Shown: positions 17,681 through 30,600, counted from the stretch's first letter. The stretch: DNA of 64,000 nt from Equus caballus (GCF_041296265.1 NC_091693.1:21576001-21640000); one strand, 5' to 3'. Notes: generated by a model not told the origin, from the sequence alone. A program made the numbers and translations.

Positions 17681-19800
17681 TAATTTACATAAGGTAAAAT
17701 ATATCCACTTGAAAGTTGCATTTCTATGGATTTCATCAAATGTATACAGCTCAGTTATGACTCCACCATCAAGAGATAGAGCCTTTCCGCTACCCCAAAA
17801 GGAAAACCCACAACTATTTGCAGCTCATCACTCCCACCTACACTCCCGGTAACCATTGATATACCGTCTATCTTGGTGAATTAATTTTGTCTTTTTGAGA
17901 TTTTCCTAGAAACGTACTCAGTTGTGTCTGGCTTCCCTCACTCAGCACACTATTTTTGAAATGGATCCAGGTTGCATGTTTCTGTCATTCATAATGTCTG
18001 ATTACTGAGTAGTATTCCATTTTGTGGGTATACTGCAATCTTTTGTTAATTGATCTATTGACAGACATTTGAGATTTTTGAGTTTTGGGCCATAAATATT
18101 AAGAAGTAAGTCTTTTTATGGACATATTTTCACCCTCAAATAATAGTACCTGCAACAAGTGGAACTGTTAGATGAAAGAGTAACCATGTGCTTAACTTAA
18201 GTAGAAATTATCAGACTGTTGTCCAAAACGGTTTTAACCTTTACAGTACTGTCTGCAAAAATACCTGAATTCTAGCATCTTGTCACCCTCATTAAACACT
18301 TTATCAGTTTTAAAGTTTAACTTTATTTAAAACTTTTTATTTTATTAACTATTTATTTTATTAACTTTTATTTAACTGATAAAGTGTTTTAAATTATCAG
18401 TCTTTTAAATTTTAACAATTCTAGTGGGAATGTAGAGACATCTTATCATGCTTTTTTGTTTTGTTTTGTTTGCTTTTTGTTTTTCTACAGGGAACGATTT
18501 GGCTTCAGCGAACATGTGTTGCCAATCTCTCTCTCTCTCTCTCTCTTTTTTTGTCCCCAAAGCCCCAGGACATTGTTGCATACCCTAGTAGTCAGTCATT
18601 CCAATTCTTCTATGTGAGCTGCTGCCACGGCATGACAACTGACAGACAGGTGGTGTGGTTTGTGACAGGGAAGCGAACTCAGGCCGCCAAAGCCGTGAGT
18701 GCCGAAGTTTAACCACTAGGCCATCAGAGCTGGCTCTCATTTTGTTTTTTATTTTTAATTTATTTTCAACTCAGACACAGTGAGATTTACTTTTCATCGT
18801 ATACAATTTTGTGAGGATAGACCGATGTCTTTCAGTGTGTAACCACAACCACAGTCAAGAGACTGAAGGGAGCCGTCACCCAAGACGTTCCCTCGTGCTG
18901 TCTCTGGGGAGCCAGATGCTCCCTCCACCCATGACCCCTAAATAGTGCTGATCTGTTCTCTATCCCTCTTGTTTTGCTGTTTACAGAGTGTTGTAGTAAT
19001 GGAACCAGCAAAATGCAGTCTTCAAAATCTGGGTTCATCCATCTTTAATAATGCATTTGAGGTTTTTCCATGTTACTAAGCATGTGTATCAATAATATAT
19101 TTCTTTTAAATGCTGGCTGGTGCCCCATTGTTTCAACGTACCCCATTTTGAACACACTTACCAACTGAAGGACATTTTGGGTTGTTTCCAGGTTTGGGAC
19201 AACTATGCATAAAGCTGCTGTATGTATTCACATGCAGGCATTTGTGGAAACATGCATTTTTATTTCTCTTGGGTAAATAAACATGCAGGAAGCAGATAGC
19301 TCGGTCATATGGAAAGCAGAGGTTTAACCTTATTCTAAATTGCCAAACTGTTCTCCAAGGGGGCTGTACCATTGGTGTTCCCACCAGCAGCGTGTGTGAA
19401 TTCTGGCTTCTCCACATCCTCTTTAGTATTTGCTATTATCAAGATTATTTATCTTTTATTTTTGTTCAGTTTTTAAATTATTCTAATAGATGTATATCTC
19501 CTGCTGGCTTTAATCTGTAATTTCCTAACGACAAGTGATGTTGAGCATGTCCTCCTGTGCTTGCTTGCCATCTGTTTTTCTTCTTTGGTGAAGTGGTTGA
19601 GTAAATCTTTGGCTGCTTTTTAAATTATTATTATGGTAAAATACGCATCACAAAAACCTTATCATTTTAACCATTTTTAATTGCTGAGGTCAGTGGCATT
19701 AAGTACATTCACATTGTTTTGGTACCATCACCACCATCCATCTCAAGAACATCTTTCATCTTCCCAAACAGAAATTGTGGCCATTAAAAAAATGACTTTC
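17680..19800 (-). repeat. L1 3' end fragments (at least two), with an ERE insertion
   Basis: L1 3'-UTR landmarks in reverse: taaggtaaaatatatccact, gagtagtattccattttgtg, and again ttatggtaaaatacgcatca followed by gtacattcacattg. Confidence 0.6.
18495..18736 (-). mobile_element. ERE SINE, diverged
   Basis: Reverse ERE with aagtttaaccactaggccat then cagagctggct at its head end and a (TC)n tract near the tail. Confidence 0.75.
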
Positions 19801-20139
19801 CATTTCCCCTTGCCCGCCCTGGTGACAACCACGCTATGTTCTGTGTGTCTATGAATTTGTCTGGATACCTTTGATTGTCACAGATTGAGAGTATGGTGGG
19901 ACTGGCAGCTAGTGGGTAGATGCCAGAGATGCTTCTAAACATCCTATGGTGAACAGGACGGCCCCCTGACAACCAGGAATCACCCAGTCCCGACGGTCAG
20001 CAGAGCCGAGATGTAGAATCCTTGCTCTAGACTCTAGGGGCAGTGAGTTCTTCCAGGTATGGGGTATTGGAGGTTCTGTGTGAGTATCTGGGGTATAAAA
20101 GATCAGTAAGTGTCTTAGGCAAAGTGTAGGAGGCAGCCA

Positions 20140-20290
20140 TTCACTCATTAACTCACTCAACAAACACAGACCAAGCTCCGTGTTAGAGCTGGAGGCAAAC
20201 AGGAGACACAACAGACCCTGTTCATGCCCTTGAGATGTTCCCCATCCTGGGGGAGACAGACAATCTACAGCACGTGCCTGGTAGATCCTG
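20140..20290 (+). repeat. L2 3' end fragment
   Basis: cattcactcattaactcact through catgcccttgagatg...gggggagacagacaat is the usual L2 tail pattern. Confidence 0.5.
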
Positions 20291-21680
20291 TGAGGGGAAA
20301 AACACAAGCTGGACTGTGGGGCTGCAGGCTCTCTCGGCCGGCTGCTTTGGGCACAAGTCAGCAGACTGGACATGGCCTGGACTCTCAGGGGACAAGATGG
20401 GAGAGTCCCAGCTATATGACCCTGCTGTGTGCCCAGGGTCAATGAGGAGGCAAGATCTGCCTGGGGCAGAGCAGTGGAGGGGGCTCTTCCCACCTCCCCC
20501 CTGCATTGTTTCTGCTCCCGAGACACTTGGCACTTCTCGATTTCCTCAGTGGCCTGCAGGTCTTGCCTCATTTCTCACCTTCCTTTCTCCCGCCCTGCCA
20601 CGTGGTCACCCTGACATCCCTGCTGGTGGCCATGTCTGCACCCCATGATGGTGTCAGCTCCAGGTGGTACAGATGCCTAGACATCTTTGGGGAGGCTTCC
20701 CCTCCTTTCTTGCAGTCACCTCTCTGACCTCCCACGTTGGGAGACCAGCTGGTTTGTTCCACTGGCATTCACCAGACACCACTGTGAGCCCGGCTCCATT
20801 CTGGAGCTCTGCTGGGAGGTGAACAGACTCGACCTCAAGGAGCCCCAGGTCCTGACTGGCTTGGCTATTGTGCGATGCAGTGCAGGGAACACTCAAATCC
20901 CTCCCCCCCACCCCGCCCCGCCATGGAAGCATCAGCAGAGGCTGCACAGAGGAGGGGATCTTTAGCTGCTGTCACCCCTGCCCTGTCCTTGCCCCATACC
21001 CCGCTTCCCCAAGTCTCCCATCCTCAAGACCCCTGTGCCTCAGCCACATCATGGACAGGCCCCAGGCCCTTCCCTCAAGGTCCCATCATGGCTAGGACCC
21101 AGGATTACCAGGACGAGCACCACAAACACCCTTGTCCTGGCACCAGCAGGACAGAGTGGTTCTGTGTCCCTGGGCTTTCCTGAAGCTGAACCAGAGAGTA
21201 AAGGTGAGCTGTTCGGTCTCATCACAACTGAGCTGGAGATCATTCCATCCACCATCCTCTGTCATACCTGCTGAGCAGCAGCATCCCAGAGACCAGCCTC
21301 TTGAAACTAACTCCATGCAGAAACTCACTCCACGCAGAACAGAGGACACGGAGGGCCGGGAGTGGCTCAGCACGTGGCCCTCCAGGACGTTCTGATCATT
21401 TCTTATTCACCCCATGGGTGAGGGGCGATTCCTACCCGAGGGTGATGGGGATGGCTGAGCATCCGACACCCAATACTGAGCAAGTGAGATCAACAGCTGT
21501 TCACTGGTCATGCAGACTCACTGCCCAGGGGAGGAGGACACCTCACCATGCAGGTCCCGTGAGGGCTGCATTCAGGAATGGCGTGAACAAGCAGGGCTGT
21601 AACAAGAGGGCACGGGGACCCCTGGCTCCTGCAGGGGGATTTGATGGGCTTGTTTGAATAATTCCGCGGGCTGACAGGAA
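20290..21680. other. Intergenic, no gene recognised
   Basis: Several 60-100 codon open frames on both strands, none with recognisable domains. I found no C2, TM or tail exon that could belong to the V relic at 22.1 kb. Confidence 0.4.
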
Positions 21681-21681
21681 A

Positions 21682-22060
21682 CTAGTCAGCTCGGGCTTCT
21701 GTAACAAAATATCACTGACTGGGTGGCTTAAACAGTATAAGTTTATTTCTCACAGCTGGAGGCTGGGAAGTCCAAGATCATGGTGTCAGGAGATTTAGTT
21801 CCCGGTGAGAGCCTGCTTCCTGGATTGCCGACGGAGGCATCTCCCTGTGTCCTCACATGGCCTTTCCTCTTTGCAGGCACATGGAGGGAAACAGGGAGAG
21901 AGAGATCTTTTTATCTTCCTCTTCTTATAAAGCCACCAATCTTAGGACTCCATCCTTACGACTTCGTTTAATCTCATTTATCTCGAAAAAGCCCTGTCTC
22001 TGAATACAATCACCTTTGGGGGTTAAGATTGGGGGGAACACAATTCAGTCCGTAGCACTG
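21682..22060 (-). mobile_element. MaLR (MLT1-type) solo LTR
   Basis: Reverse orientation LTR landmarks: aacaaaatatcactgactgg, tttatttctcacagctggag, cttataaagccaccaatctt. An old fossil lying directly beside the V-set relic. Confidence 0.8.
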
Positions 22061-22109
22061 AGGTTCCATAGGGTCCTTACATTCCATCCTTGTCCTCTTT
22101 ATCAGCAGC

Positions 22110-22485
22110 TCCATATCTATCACATGCAAAGGAGGCAGGCCACGTAAGTAATTACATTCTGCATTTCCTCTTTCCACTCCGAGGGAATATGTCCCATTCA
22201 CCATCATCCTGGTGTTGACGATGCTCAAAGCACAGTTATGTTTCTCTGGTCCCCTGAGGAGGTAGAATCGTCTGAGTGTCGACCTGCAGTGTGTGGTCTA
22301 GGTAGGTCATGGCCACCAGAGCATCCTTACCAGGCTTGTCCCGGTTCTGGAACCAGAAGCCACAGGCAAGTGTGGGCTTGTTCCAGTCATCTCAAGGACA
22401 GGAGATGGGGCAGGGCACAGGGATGCATAAGTCCTCCTGTATCTTCAGGGACTTATTCACTTCCAGCTTGAAATCCAGATGCTCA
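22110..22485 (-). pseudogene. Siglec F: isolated broken V-set exon
   Basis: On the minus strand the stretch begins LDFKLEVNKSLKIQEDLCIP, continues VPCPISCP and DDWNKPTLACGFWFQN, and in another frame ends with NTRMMVNGTYSLGVERG and PLHVI. These match the Siglec V-set core ([36 protein letters not shown]). In-frame stops follow SCP and GTRET, with a frame change near 22,228. The arginine position is glycine (SLGVERG), so it could not bind sialic acid in the usual way. No signal, C2, TM or tail exon was found within several kb, so this is an orphan exon. A MaLR LTR starts about 50 bp downstream (lower coordinates), which may mark the break. Confidence 0.8.
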
Positions 22486-22671
22486 GGCAGGGACTGTGTG
22501 GGTGAGAGGCTCGGCCTCAGCCCCCCGCCCTACCTCTCACCCCAGACTTCAGAGGCAGCTGCAGCTCTGGAATGGGAGGGGTGAGCTTTTTTTCTGGGGT
22601 TGTCTGGTGTCTAGGTTCCTTCTTTCAAGGAATCAAGAGCTACAGGACCAAAGGGAAGCCTCACACGAAGT

Positions 22672-22712
22672 GTGTGTGTGTGTGTGTTTGTGTGTGTTTG
22701 TGTGTGTGTGTG
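22672..22712 (+). repeat. (TG)n microsatellite
   Basis: tgtgtg run with two ttt interruptions. Confidence 0.95.
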
Positions 22713-23619
22713 ATATCGTGTATGTGCACAGAAGAGGAACCTCTGATCTGCTCTCTATCAGAGCTCGGCTGTCTTGGGAGAACGTGCTCACTTCCTCATT
22801 TTTCAGAGGGGTCACTGCAGTCCAGAGAGGGCAACAGACACGCCTCAAGACACCTGGGAAAGTGAGACCTGCTGTCTCCTGGCTGCCTGCCCATGTCCTG
22901 TCCTTTGGCAGCTGCTTTCTCTACCAGGGACCAAGGCCATCCTGGGCAGGTATCAGCGAGTGACTGCTTGTCATCACGCTGGCACATTAATCCTGCTAAG
23001 AAGCAGAGAAAGGGGATGGGAACATGGGTCTCTCTGACTACAAATCATGCTCCAAATTATCACGTGCATTTAGCGCACAGAATCCTCCTATCTCCTCGGT
23101 CATGTCGCCAACCTTTCCCCATCACCACACAAGGACAGGGCTGGGCACAGGGCATGTGCTCAGTACAGCTTTCCATGAACGAATGCTTGAATAAATGGAT
23201 GGAGCCTGTTCCAAACTCTTCTAACTCACAGTGCAAAACCGCTGGGGATCTGGCACCCATGTCAGGCTTTTTCTTATGGGTGTTTTTGCTTTGGGAAGCA
23301 TCTCCTCTGGTCAAGGCTCACAAGCGTGGCTGTTTCTCTTGTTTACACAAGCTCTGAGCAGCCTGTACGTGCGCACCCAGCGCTGCCTGACATCATGCAG
23401 AGGGCAGAATCCTGTCTGTCTGTGGTTGCAAGAGCCATGTGTGTTTGGTACCAATGCAGGAAATGGGTTTGTATTGAGCATTTAGCATCAATTAATTGTG
23501 CTTCTATATGCCTTACCCACAATAGATCCTGAGACTTTTGAGGACCCGCCGAAGAGGGTGGTAGTGATCCCTTTCCATTGTACAAGTGTAATGATGAGGT
23601 TCACATTTGTGGTCTCATT

Positions 23620-24130
23620 TTTTTAAAAAACAGTCTTTTAAAGGTATAATTGATGTATGAAAAATGGCACAAATTTAATGTGTACAATTTGATGAGTCTG
23701 GACAAATGCACACACCTGGGAAACCATGACCACAATCAGGTAAGAAACATATGCATCACCTCTCAAAGTTTCCTTTCACCCCCATGGTTTTTCATTTTTG
23801 GTTTATATGTTGTTGTTCTAAGAAAACTTACCATGAGATCTACCCTCTCAAGGAATGTTTTAAGCACACACTACAGTATTGTTAACTATAGGCACTATGT
23901 TTTACATCAGACCTCCACAACTTGTTCATCTTGCATAAAACTGGAACTTTATACTCGTTGAACAAGAACTCCCCATCGTCCTCCCTCCAGCCCTGGCAGC
24001 CGCCCCTCTACTCTCTGCTTTTATGGATCTGACTATTTTAGATCCTCATTTAAGGGGAATCATGGAGCATTTGTCCTTCTGTGACTGGCTTATTCCTCTT
24101 AGCAAAATGTCTTCCAAGAAATGCTTAAGA
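23620..24130 (-). repeat. L1 3' end fragment
   Basis: aaaggtataattgatgtatg, ttaatgtgtacaatttgatg, and ...ttatggatctgactatttta are reverse L1 3'-UTR sequence. Confidence 0.65.
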
Positions 24131-24950
24131 CAGCTCTTCAAGTTGAAGGGATGTTAAACAGCCGCGTGATTGCATATGGAAGTTTAAAACTCACTGGAAA
24201 AATTAAATATAGAGACAAATGCAGAATACTGTCAAACTCTCATGGTTTGTGTAAACTTTTAACTTTCATACTAAAGTTTAAAGTAGTTTACACTTGTTAA
24301 GAATATTTACTGCTACAACAGTTTGTTAAAGGAAACACACTATAAAAAGATGTAAATTGTGACATCAAGGACATAAAGTGTTGGGAGGAGAAAGGGTAGA
24401 GTTTTTGTATGAGATTGAAGTTGAGTCGTCATCAGCTTAGAACAGGCTGTTAGAACCCTGGGCTAGTCCGTGATCTCACTTTAAAGAGCAGATCCCCCTC
24501 GTGCTGCTCATGTTGGAGCCGGGATTTGAATCTCATCTTCCTGTCTCTGGAGCATCTGTTTCTAACTGTATTCTCCAAATCCCCAAGCTCACAAAAAAAT
24601 ATACAGTGAGGGACAAAATGTGGGTTGGAGTAAGCACTGGCTTGCCGGCCAGGTCTGGGCTCCTGTCTTATTTCTCTCTGCCTCCTGAGTGCCTTTTTGT
24701 TTTCAGGACATCACTTGACCTGACTGTAGATGTGGCTGGATTCCAGGGTTCATATGATGGAAGGACCCCTCTCTCTCCGTGCTTTTTGTGTGTATTGTTG
24801 TTGCTGCCAATTACATGAGCCTAGTCTTCGTTCTCAAATTCATAAAAGTAGGACCTGTGAGGTCCGCTTTGTGGATGGAGACACCGAGGCCCACAGAGAT
24901 GAGGTAATTTTCCCTGAGAACCTGGAGTCTGTGCCCCTCCGCCTGCCCCA

Positions 24951-24967
24951 TGGCGCCCCCTTGCGGC
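24951..24967 (+). promoter_or_regulatory. CTCF-like motif 1
   Basis: tggcgcccccttgcggc fits the CTCF core GCCCCCTnnnGG. Confidence 0.4.
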
Positions 24968-25000
24968 TGTGCCTCCATCTCCACATTCCCGGCCCCGGTT

Positions 25001-25018
25001 AGGGCGCCCTCTGCTGCT
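25001..25018 (+). promoter_or_regulatory. CTCF-like motif 2
   Basis: agggcgccctctgctgct closely fits the canonical CTCF form GCGCCCTCTGCTG, in the same orientation as motif 1. Confidence 0.45.
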
Positions 25019-25295
25019 CAACCAGAGATCACTGCGCCGGTCTCCTCCCTCCATCCGTCTCCTTCAATCCGTGCTCTTTCCCACCAACTGCTTCCTGACG
25101 CCTGCCTCCGACCCTGTCACTCAGAGACCAGCCTGTCTCAAGATTTACAGTCTCACTACGTAGGAGTGATAAGTAGGAAACAGTTGTTATCATTAACGTT
25201 ATTAGCAATATTAATATTATTTTCCTATTCCACTCTTCTTCTCTGGAAGCTGATGGGGGCTCTTGCCTCTTACCCTCTCCATCCACTTATTACCG

Positions 25296-25314
25296 CCCCC
25301 CCCCCCCCCCCCCC
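25296..25314 (+). repeat. Poly-C tract (19 C)
   Basis: Unbroken run of C; the minus strand is poly-G and could form a quadruplex. Confidence 0.9.
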
Positions 25315-25364
25315 ACCAAGAGGATGTAGACCAAGATCAGGGTTGCTATATTTCACAACTTCTT

Positions 25365-25380
25365 GGCTCCCCCTGGTGGT
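25365..25380 (+). promoter_or_regulatory. CTCF-like motif 3
   Basis: ggctccccctggtggt fits the CTCF core CCCCCTGGTGG, in the same orientation as the other two. Confidence 0.4.
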
Positions 25381-26214
25381 CTGATGCACTTGGGGTAATG
25401 GGGTTTGCCCAAGCAGGGCAGCAAGGATTGGGGCTGGGGGTTGTCACAAAGATCCCAGGTTAACATTCCCTATGGCCTCCCGGCCTGATAAACAGGGAGG
25501 AGTGGGTGTCTTTTAGTGTCTCTTCTGGCTGCACGGGGCAGAACCTTGCCCTGGGAGGGGCTCTGACGTTTTGCTCTCTTGATAAGAAGGTACAAAGCTG
25601 GGCTCCTTGAGACTGCTCCCCAGGCTGCCACCTACTTCCAGGGGAGCACTGGGGCTGGCTAAGGGGAGCTACATCTGGTACTGACATGTCTTTCTGGAGG
25701 GCGTCAATTCCCCAACATCTGTCAGAATCTCAGTTTAGGGCTGTTGAAGGGGTGGTGATGTAGGAAGCCCACCGCTCCTGACTAAAGAGACAGGGTTTCA
25801 GATGAGATGTTCCAGGTTATAGGGGATCCAGGATGGAAGGGCCAGGACCAGCTCTGGGATCTGTATGGGGGAAGGAGAATGTGTCTCTGAAGGCTGAGAT
25901 GTGTTCTGAGCCTTCAGTCACCTCCTGAGGGCAGGGTCCTCATGGGGTCTCACTGCATTAATGCTCAGATTCATGCCATGGGCTCTGAATGACACCAGGT
26001 CTGCCATACTGGTTCTGGTTGATTGGACCGAGTGTCATTGGCCATGGACAGTCTGGATAGAGGGAGGGACACTTTTTTGCAGTGACTTGGCACAAAGTTC
26101 TATCTGATGAGGATGCTCCATGTTGAGTGTGGCCAAGTAGATCCAATCAGGTGCTCTCTGTGGTGGAGCCTGCTGGTCTCCTGCACTATCCATGCCCCCT
26201 TTTCCCTTAGTAAT

Positions 26215-26348
26215 AAGGAGAGAAGCCTTGCTGACACCTTGATTTTAGCCCCATAAGACCCATTTGAGCCTTCTGACCTCTAGAACTGGAAAATAATAAA
26301 TTTATGTTGTCTTAAGCCACTAAAATGTGTGATAATGAAACTAATACT
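26215..26348 (+). mobile_element. MaLR LTR 3' fragment
   Basis: gctgacaccttgattttagc, tctagaactggaaaataata and aagccactaaaatg are the end of an MLT1-type LTR. Fossil fragment; the start is not clear. Confidence 0.6.
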
Positions 26349-26599
26349 GGTGTTCAGGATGACGTGACACATTAGCGACACAAGTTAGCCTTAAAAATGC
26401 AATTTAAAACATGCAATTGAACCAGCCATTTGTGACTTGTAGATTTTTGTTGCATGGTATAAGACGGTCTTATTAAGTTAATAAACAATATCAGGATGTT
26501 TAAAAGAACCTGAGTCCCTCTATTTATATGTTTAATTAATTAGATTTATAGGGTACTTTTGAGTACCTGCAAAGACTTTGTTATTTGGTCATACAATTG

Positions 26600-26855
26600 A
26601 AGTGGTTTTTTTTGTTTTTTGGTTGAGGAAGATTAGCCCTGAGCTAACATCCACTGCTAATCCTCCTCTTTTGCTGAGGAAGATTGGCCCTGAGCTAACA
26701 CCCATGCCCATCTTCCTCTACTTTATATGGAGGACATCTGCCACAGCACGGCTTGATAAGCAGTCTGTAGGTCCATGCCCGGGGTCTGAACTAGTGAACC
26801 CTGGGCCCCCAAAGCGGAGCGTGCCAACTTAACCACTATGCCACTGAGCCAGGCC
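26600..26855 (-). mobile_element. ERE SINE
   Basis: Reverse ERE: head end aacttaaccactatgccact then gagccaggcc; two 'gaggaagatt(a/g)gccctgagctaacacc' repeats near the tail. Confidence 0.85.
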
Positions 26856-26871
26856 CTGAAATGTTTTTTAA

Positions 26872-27108
26872 GATTTTATTTTATTTTTTTAAAGATTTTA
26901 TTTTTTCCTTTTTTTTCTCCCCAAAGCCCCCCAGTACATAGTTGTATATTCTTCGTTGTGGGTCCCTCTAGTTGTGGCATGTGGGACGCTGCCTCAGCAT
27001 GGTTTGATGAGCAGTGCCATGTCCGCGCCCAGGATTTGAACCAACAAAACACTGGGCCGCCTGCAGCGGAGTGTGCAAACTTAACCACTTGGCCACGGGG
27101 CCAGCCCC
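26872..27108 (-). mobile_element. ERE SINE next to the previous one
   Basis: Reverse ERE with head ccacttggccacggggccag. Flanked by ctgaaatgttttttaa at 26,856-26,871 and a one-mismatch copy at 27,109-27,124. It landed beside the head of the neighbouring ERE. Confidence 0.88.
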
Positions 27109-27901
27109 CTGAAATGCTTTTTAAAAAATCTATACATGCAGCTTAAAATGTTTGTGGGAATATAACTGTGTTTGTTAAACCACTGAGATTTTAAAAGGGT
27201 TTTTATTCTATCCACATTAATTTAATCCATCAATGAGTATTAAAGTTCATTATATCTATAAAAGCATTTGTAAATTGAATTTTAAAAGCTTTAGAATAAC
27301 TGGGTTTGGGGATTTATAGTTTTGATAACCTGAGTATTGAATCGAGAGACCAACATGACTGCACATAGACTGCTCTGTGCATAGTTACTGTCCTTGGGGT
27401 TCTGAAAGGCTCACCCAGACAAAGCACCTCGGGAATCCCCCGCCACCACCAGAGACATCCGCACCTCCTCACCCAAATTGAATATCACTTTCAAAATGCA
27501 TCATGTGTAGAATTCTGGTAGAACAACAATGTGCAGGAGTTTGATGAGGCTCAACGTAAGTACAGGTAAGTATGTTCTGTACGAGACTGAGAAAGTGGGG
27601 GTGCTAATAACCCTGAGAAAGGCTGCACTTGCTGTTCTAACTTCAACTTGCTTTGAATGCAGGAAGAAAGCAATGACATTCTAAGAAACACAATCAACTG
27701 GGGAATCCAGTCAAATCCCTTCCTATTATGTTACGTCCCTGCATTGACCAACCACTTATGCTGAAAACGGTGACACAGAGGAAAGGAAAAGATGAGGCAC
27801 CAAGAATTCCTTTGTTACTCATCAGCAACCAAAGTTGGAGTAGGTTGGTCAAGTGTGTGTGTATCGGAAAGTGAAATACAAACAGTTGAGTTAATGGGGA
27901 G

Positions 27902-28260
27902 TGTTATGGACCGAATTGTGTTCCCCCACAAAATTCGTATGTTGAAGTCTTAACCTCCAGTCAGGACTCTCAAAAACATAATTAAAAACACGGTCATTAG
28001 GATGAGTTGTAATCCAATAGGACTGGTGTCCAGATAAGAAGAGGAGATTAGGACATAGACACACAAAGAGGGAAGACCACGTGGGGACACAGAGAGAAGA
28101 TGACTGTCCACACGTCAAAGAGAGAGCACAGAGGCAACCAGGCCCACTGACACCTTGATCTTGGACTTCTGCCCTTCAGAATCCTGAGGAAATCGAGTTC
28201 TGTTGTTTAAGCCACGCAGTCTGTGGTACTTTGTTACAGGAGCCCTAGCAGACTAATACA
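27902..28260 (+). mobile_element. MaLR (MLT1/MST-type) solo LTR, full length
   Basis: Runs from tgttatggaccgaattgtgt to gcagactaataca, with ataagaagaggagattagga and caccttgatcttggacttct inside. A complete-looking old solo LTR. Confidence 0.85.
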
Positions 28261-28929
28261 AAGAGTTATTGTTTAATGGATAAAGAGTCTCACTTTGAGA
28301 AGATGAACACGTTTTAGAGATGGACGGTGGTGATGGTTGTACAACAATGTGAATGTGCTTAATGCCACTCAACTGTACTTAAAAATGGCTAAAACGGTAA
28401 TGTTGTTTTGTATATCTTACCTCCAAAAGAGAATTTGAGTTAATGCTGTCCAGTGTTTTCGCTATTCTGTTAAGAACAAGATGCACAAGCCTGTACCATC
28501 TGCAAAATGTGAATCATGCAATCTCTGTGGTTTCAAGTATCAGTTGAATGTTCTTATATTTGTATTTAAAACTGACATTGCACAGTACGAAGAAGAACAG
28601 TAAAATTTGTGCTCATAGTTTGCATTTTTAATTTTTCTTAGAATCATATTAAATAACAAATGCAAAGCACCAAGACAAATCAAAAGAAGGACTGGGGAAG
28701 AAAAGGAGAAGATTTGCCTTTTAAAGACCCTTAACAACATCTTTCCGTTGTATTTCCGTTCTGCACTGGGCCCCAGAAATTGTATAGCCAGAACTGCTTT
28801 CCCCACAGAAATACCCGACTCTGCTAAGAAAACACTCCTTGATTAATTCCACCTTCCTTCCCTGAAAAAATGTGATAATGTGATTGGGAATCCTGTCAGA
28901 GCAAGTTTTTCTAAAAGTTTAGTAATGTG

Positions 28930-29215
28930 TATAAAAAGATTTTAAATATGCATAACGATAGGAATTAACATTTACTAAAACTGTCTATGTGTGAAGCATT
29001 ATTCTCGGCTATTTTCATATATTATCTCATTTAATTCTCACAAGAGCCTCATGGAGAGGAAGCATTTAATATTCTCATTTTATAGGTGGAGAAAGTGAGT
29101 CTTAGGGGAGGAAGGTGACCTGCTGAGATTACGTGGCAGGTAAGTGGCAGCATTTGGTTCAAACTAGGCAATGTGGTCTGGGATTCCTTCTCTTAACTAC
29201 ACTCTCGCCTCTAAT
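28930..29215 (+). repeat. MIR SINE
   Basis: MIR core: catttaattctcacaagagc, ctcattttataggtggagaa, ggaaggtgacctgctgagat. Confidence 0.8.
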
Positions 29216-29879
29216 GCTCTGCACTGTCTCTGACCCAGCAGTCCTGCAGAGTCAGGGGGCAGTCCACAAGACCACCTTGACTTCTGACACCAGTTGAAAG
29301 TTCAGGGTTCCCCAAGACAACCTTCAGTTTCGATAATTCACTGGAAGGACTCACGTAACTCATTGAGAGCTCTTATCCTCATGGCTACAGCATATCATTG
29401 CATAAGGATTCAGATTAAAGTCAGTCAAGGGAGGAAGCACAGGGGCAGGGTCCAGGGGAATTCCAAATCTGGAGCTTCCAGGTGTCCTCTGCAGCACAGT
29501 GAAGGACAGCATCAGCTCCTCCCAGCATCAGTGTGTGAACATATGCTGACCCAGGGAGCTCACATGAGCCTTTGGGTCCAGGGTTTTTACTGGGGCTCTG
29601 TCACATAGACGTGGTGACTGCCCTCACGGCTGAACTCCGTCTCTAGCCCCTCCAGACGTAGACCTGATACCATATGACCCAACAGCTCCATCACAAATCC
29701 CATTGTTAGACTACAAATCCGGTGTGGTCCAAGGCATCCAAGTCAACAAAGACACTCTTATCAGGCAGGACATTCTAAGAGCTTAGAGGTTACCTCCCAG
29801 GAGCCAAGGGCAAAAGCCAGAGCTGTCTTTGGCTAAGGTTAAATTCTTTATTCCCCAAGATCATCTCTGGGCCTCATGT

Positions 29880-30600
29880 CAGATCCACAAATGGGACTAG
29901 CCAACATTTGTTCATGCTGCTGTTTGTATAAAAGATGAAACATTGAAAAAATCTAATTGTTCCCAATAATGGACTGGTTCAATAAACGGGTCCAAGGCCA
30001 ATTCAGTGGAATACTACATGGCCGTTAACAATGAACAATGATGATACAGAGCCACACTTCTCTGGTGGGGTGCAGTCACCCCAGGCACCCAGCACCTGTG
30101 GTGGGTGTGCTTCAGATGGGCTAAAGGCAGAAGATCAACTTCACCTGTCTTCTGGGGGTGCGACTTATCCTCCAACACTGGAGAAGACCAATTCAATAAC
30201 TTCAATGGTAGCTAATATGTTATTTTCTTATTTAAACAAGCACAGATGTGTTTTGCAGTAGGCTGCAAATGTTCATATGGGTTTTCAGGATACAGTAGAA
30301 GACTTCAGAGATACTTAGTACAGCAGCAGACACTCAGAGGTGACTATTCATCCCCCTTTGACTAAACTTGCATTTAACATTAGAGAAGCCCACATAAAGA
30401 AGGACAGTTAATGGTATGATTCCACTTCTGTAAAAATATGCATATGTGCATGAGTATGTATAATATATCAAAACTGAAAAGAGTCATAGGAAAAAGTTGG
30501 ATATATCTCCAGGTGGTCAAACTATTATAGGTGATTTTGAACAGTACTCATTAAATTATAATAAATGATTGTATATCTATTTTAGTTACAAAATAGTTTT
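29880..30600 (+). repeat. L1 3' fragment (interrupted)
   Basis: atggactggttcaataaac, ggaatactacatggccgtta and later ggtatgattccacttctgta are an L1 3'-UTR-like pattern in plus orientation, split by other sequence at about 30,050-30,390. Confidence 0.5.

Noticed and set aside
18294-18391. Inverted repeat aaacactttatcagtt / aactgataaagtgttt
   Set aside because: Short, A/T-rich and inside degenerate L1 sequence; most likely chance or slippage.
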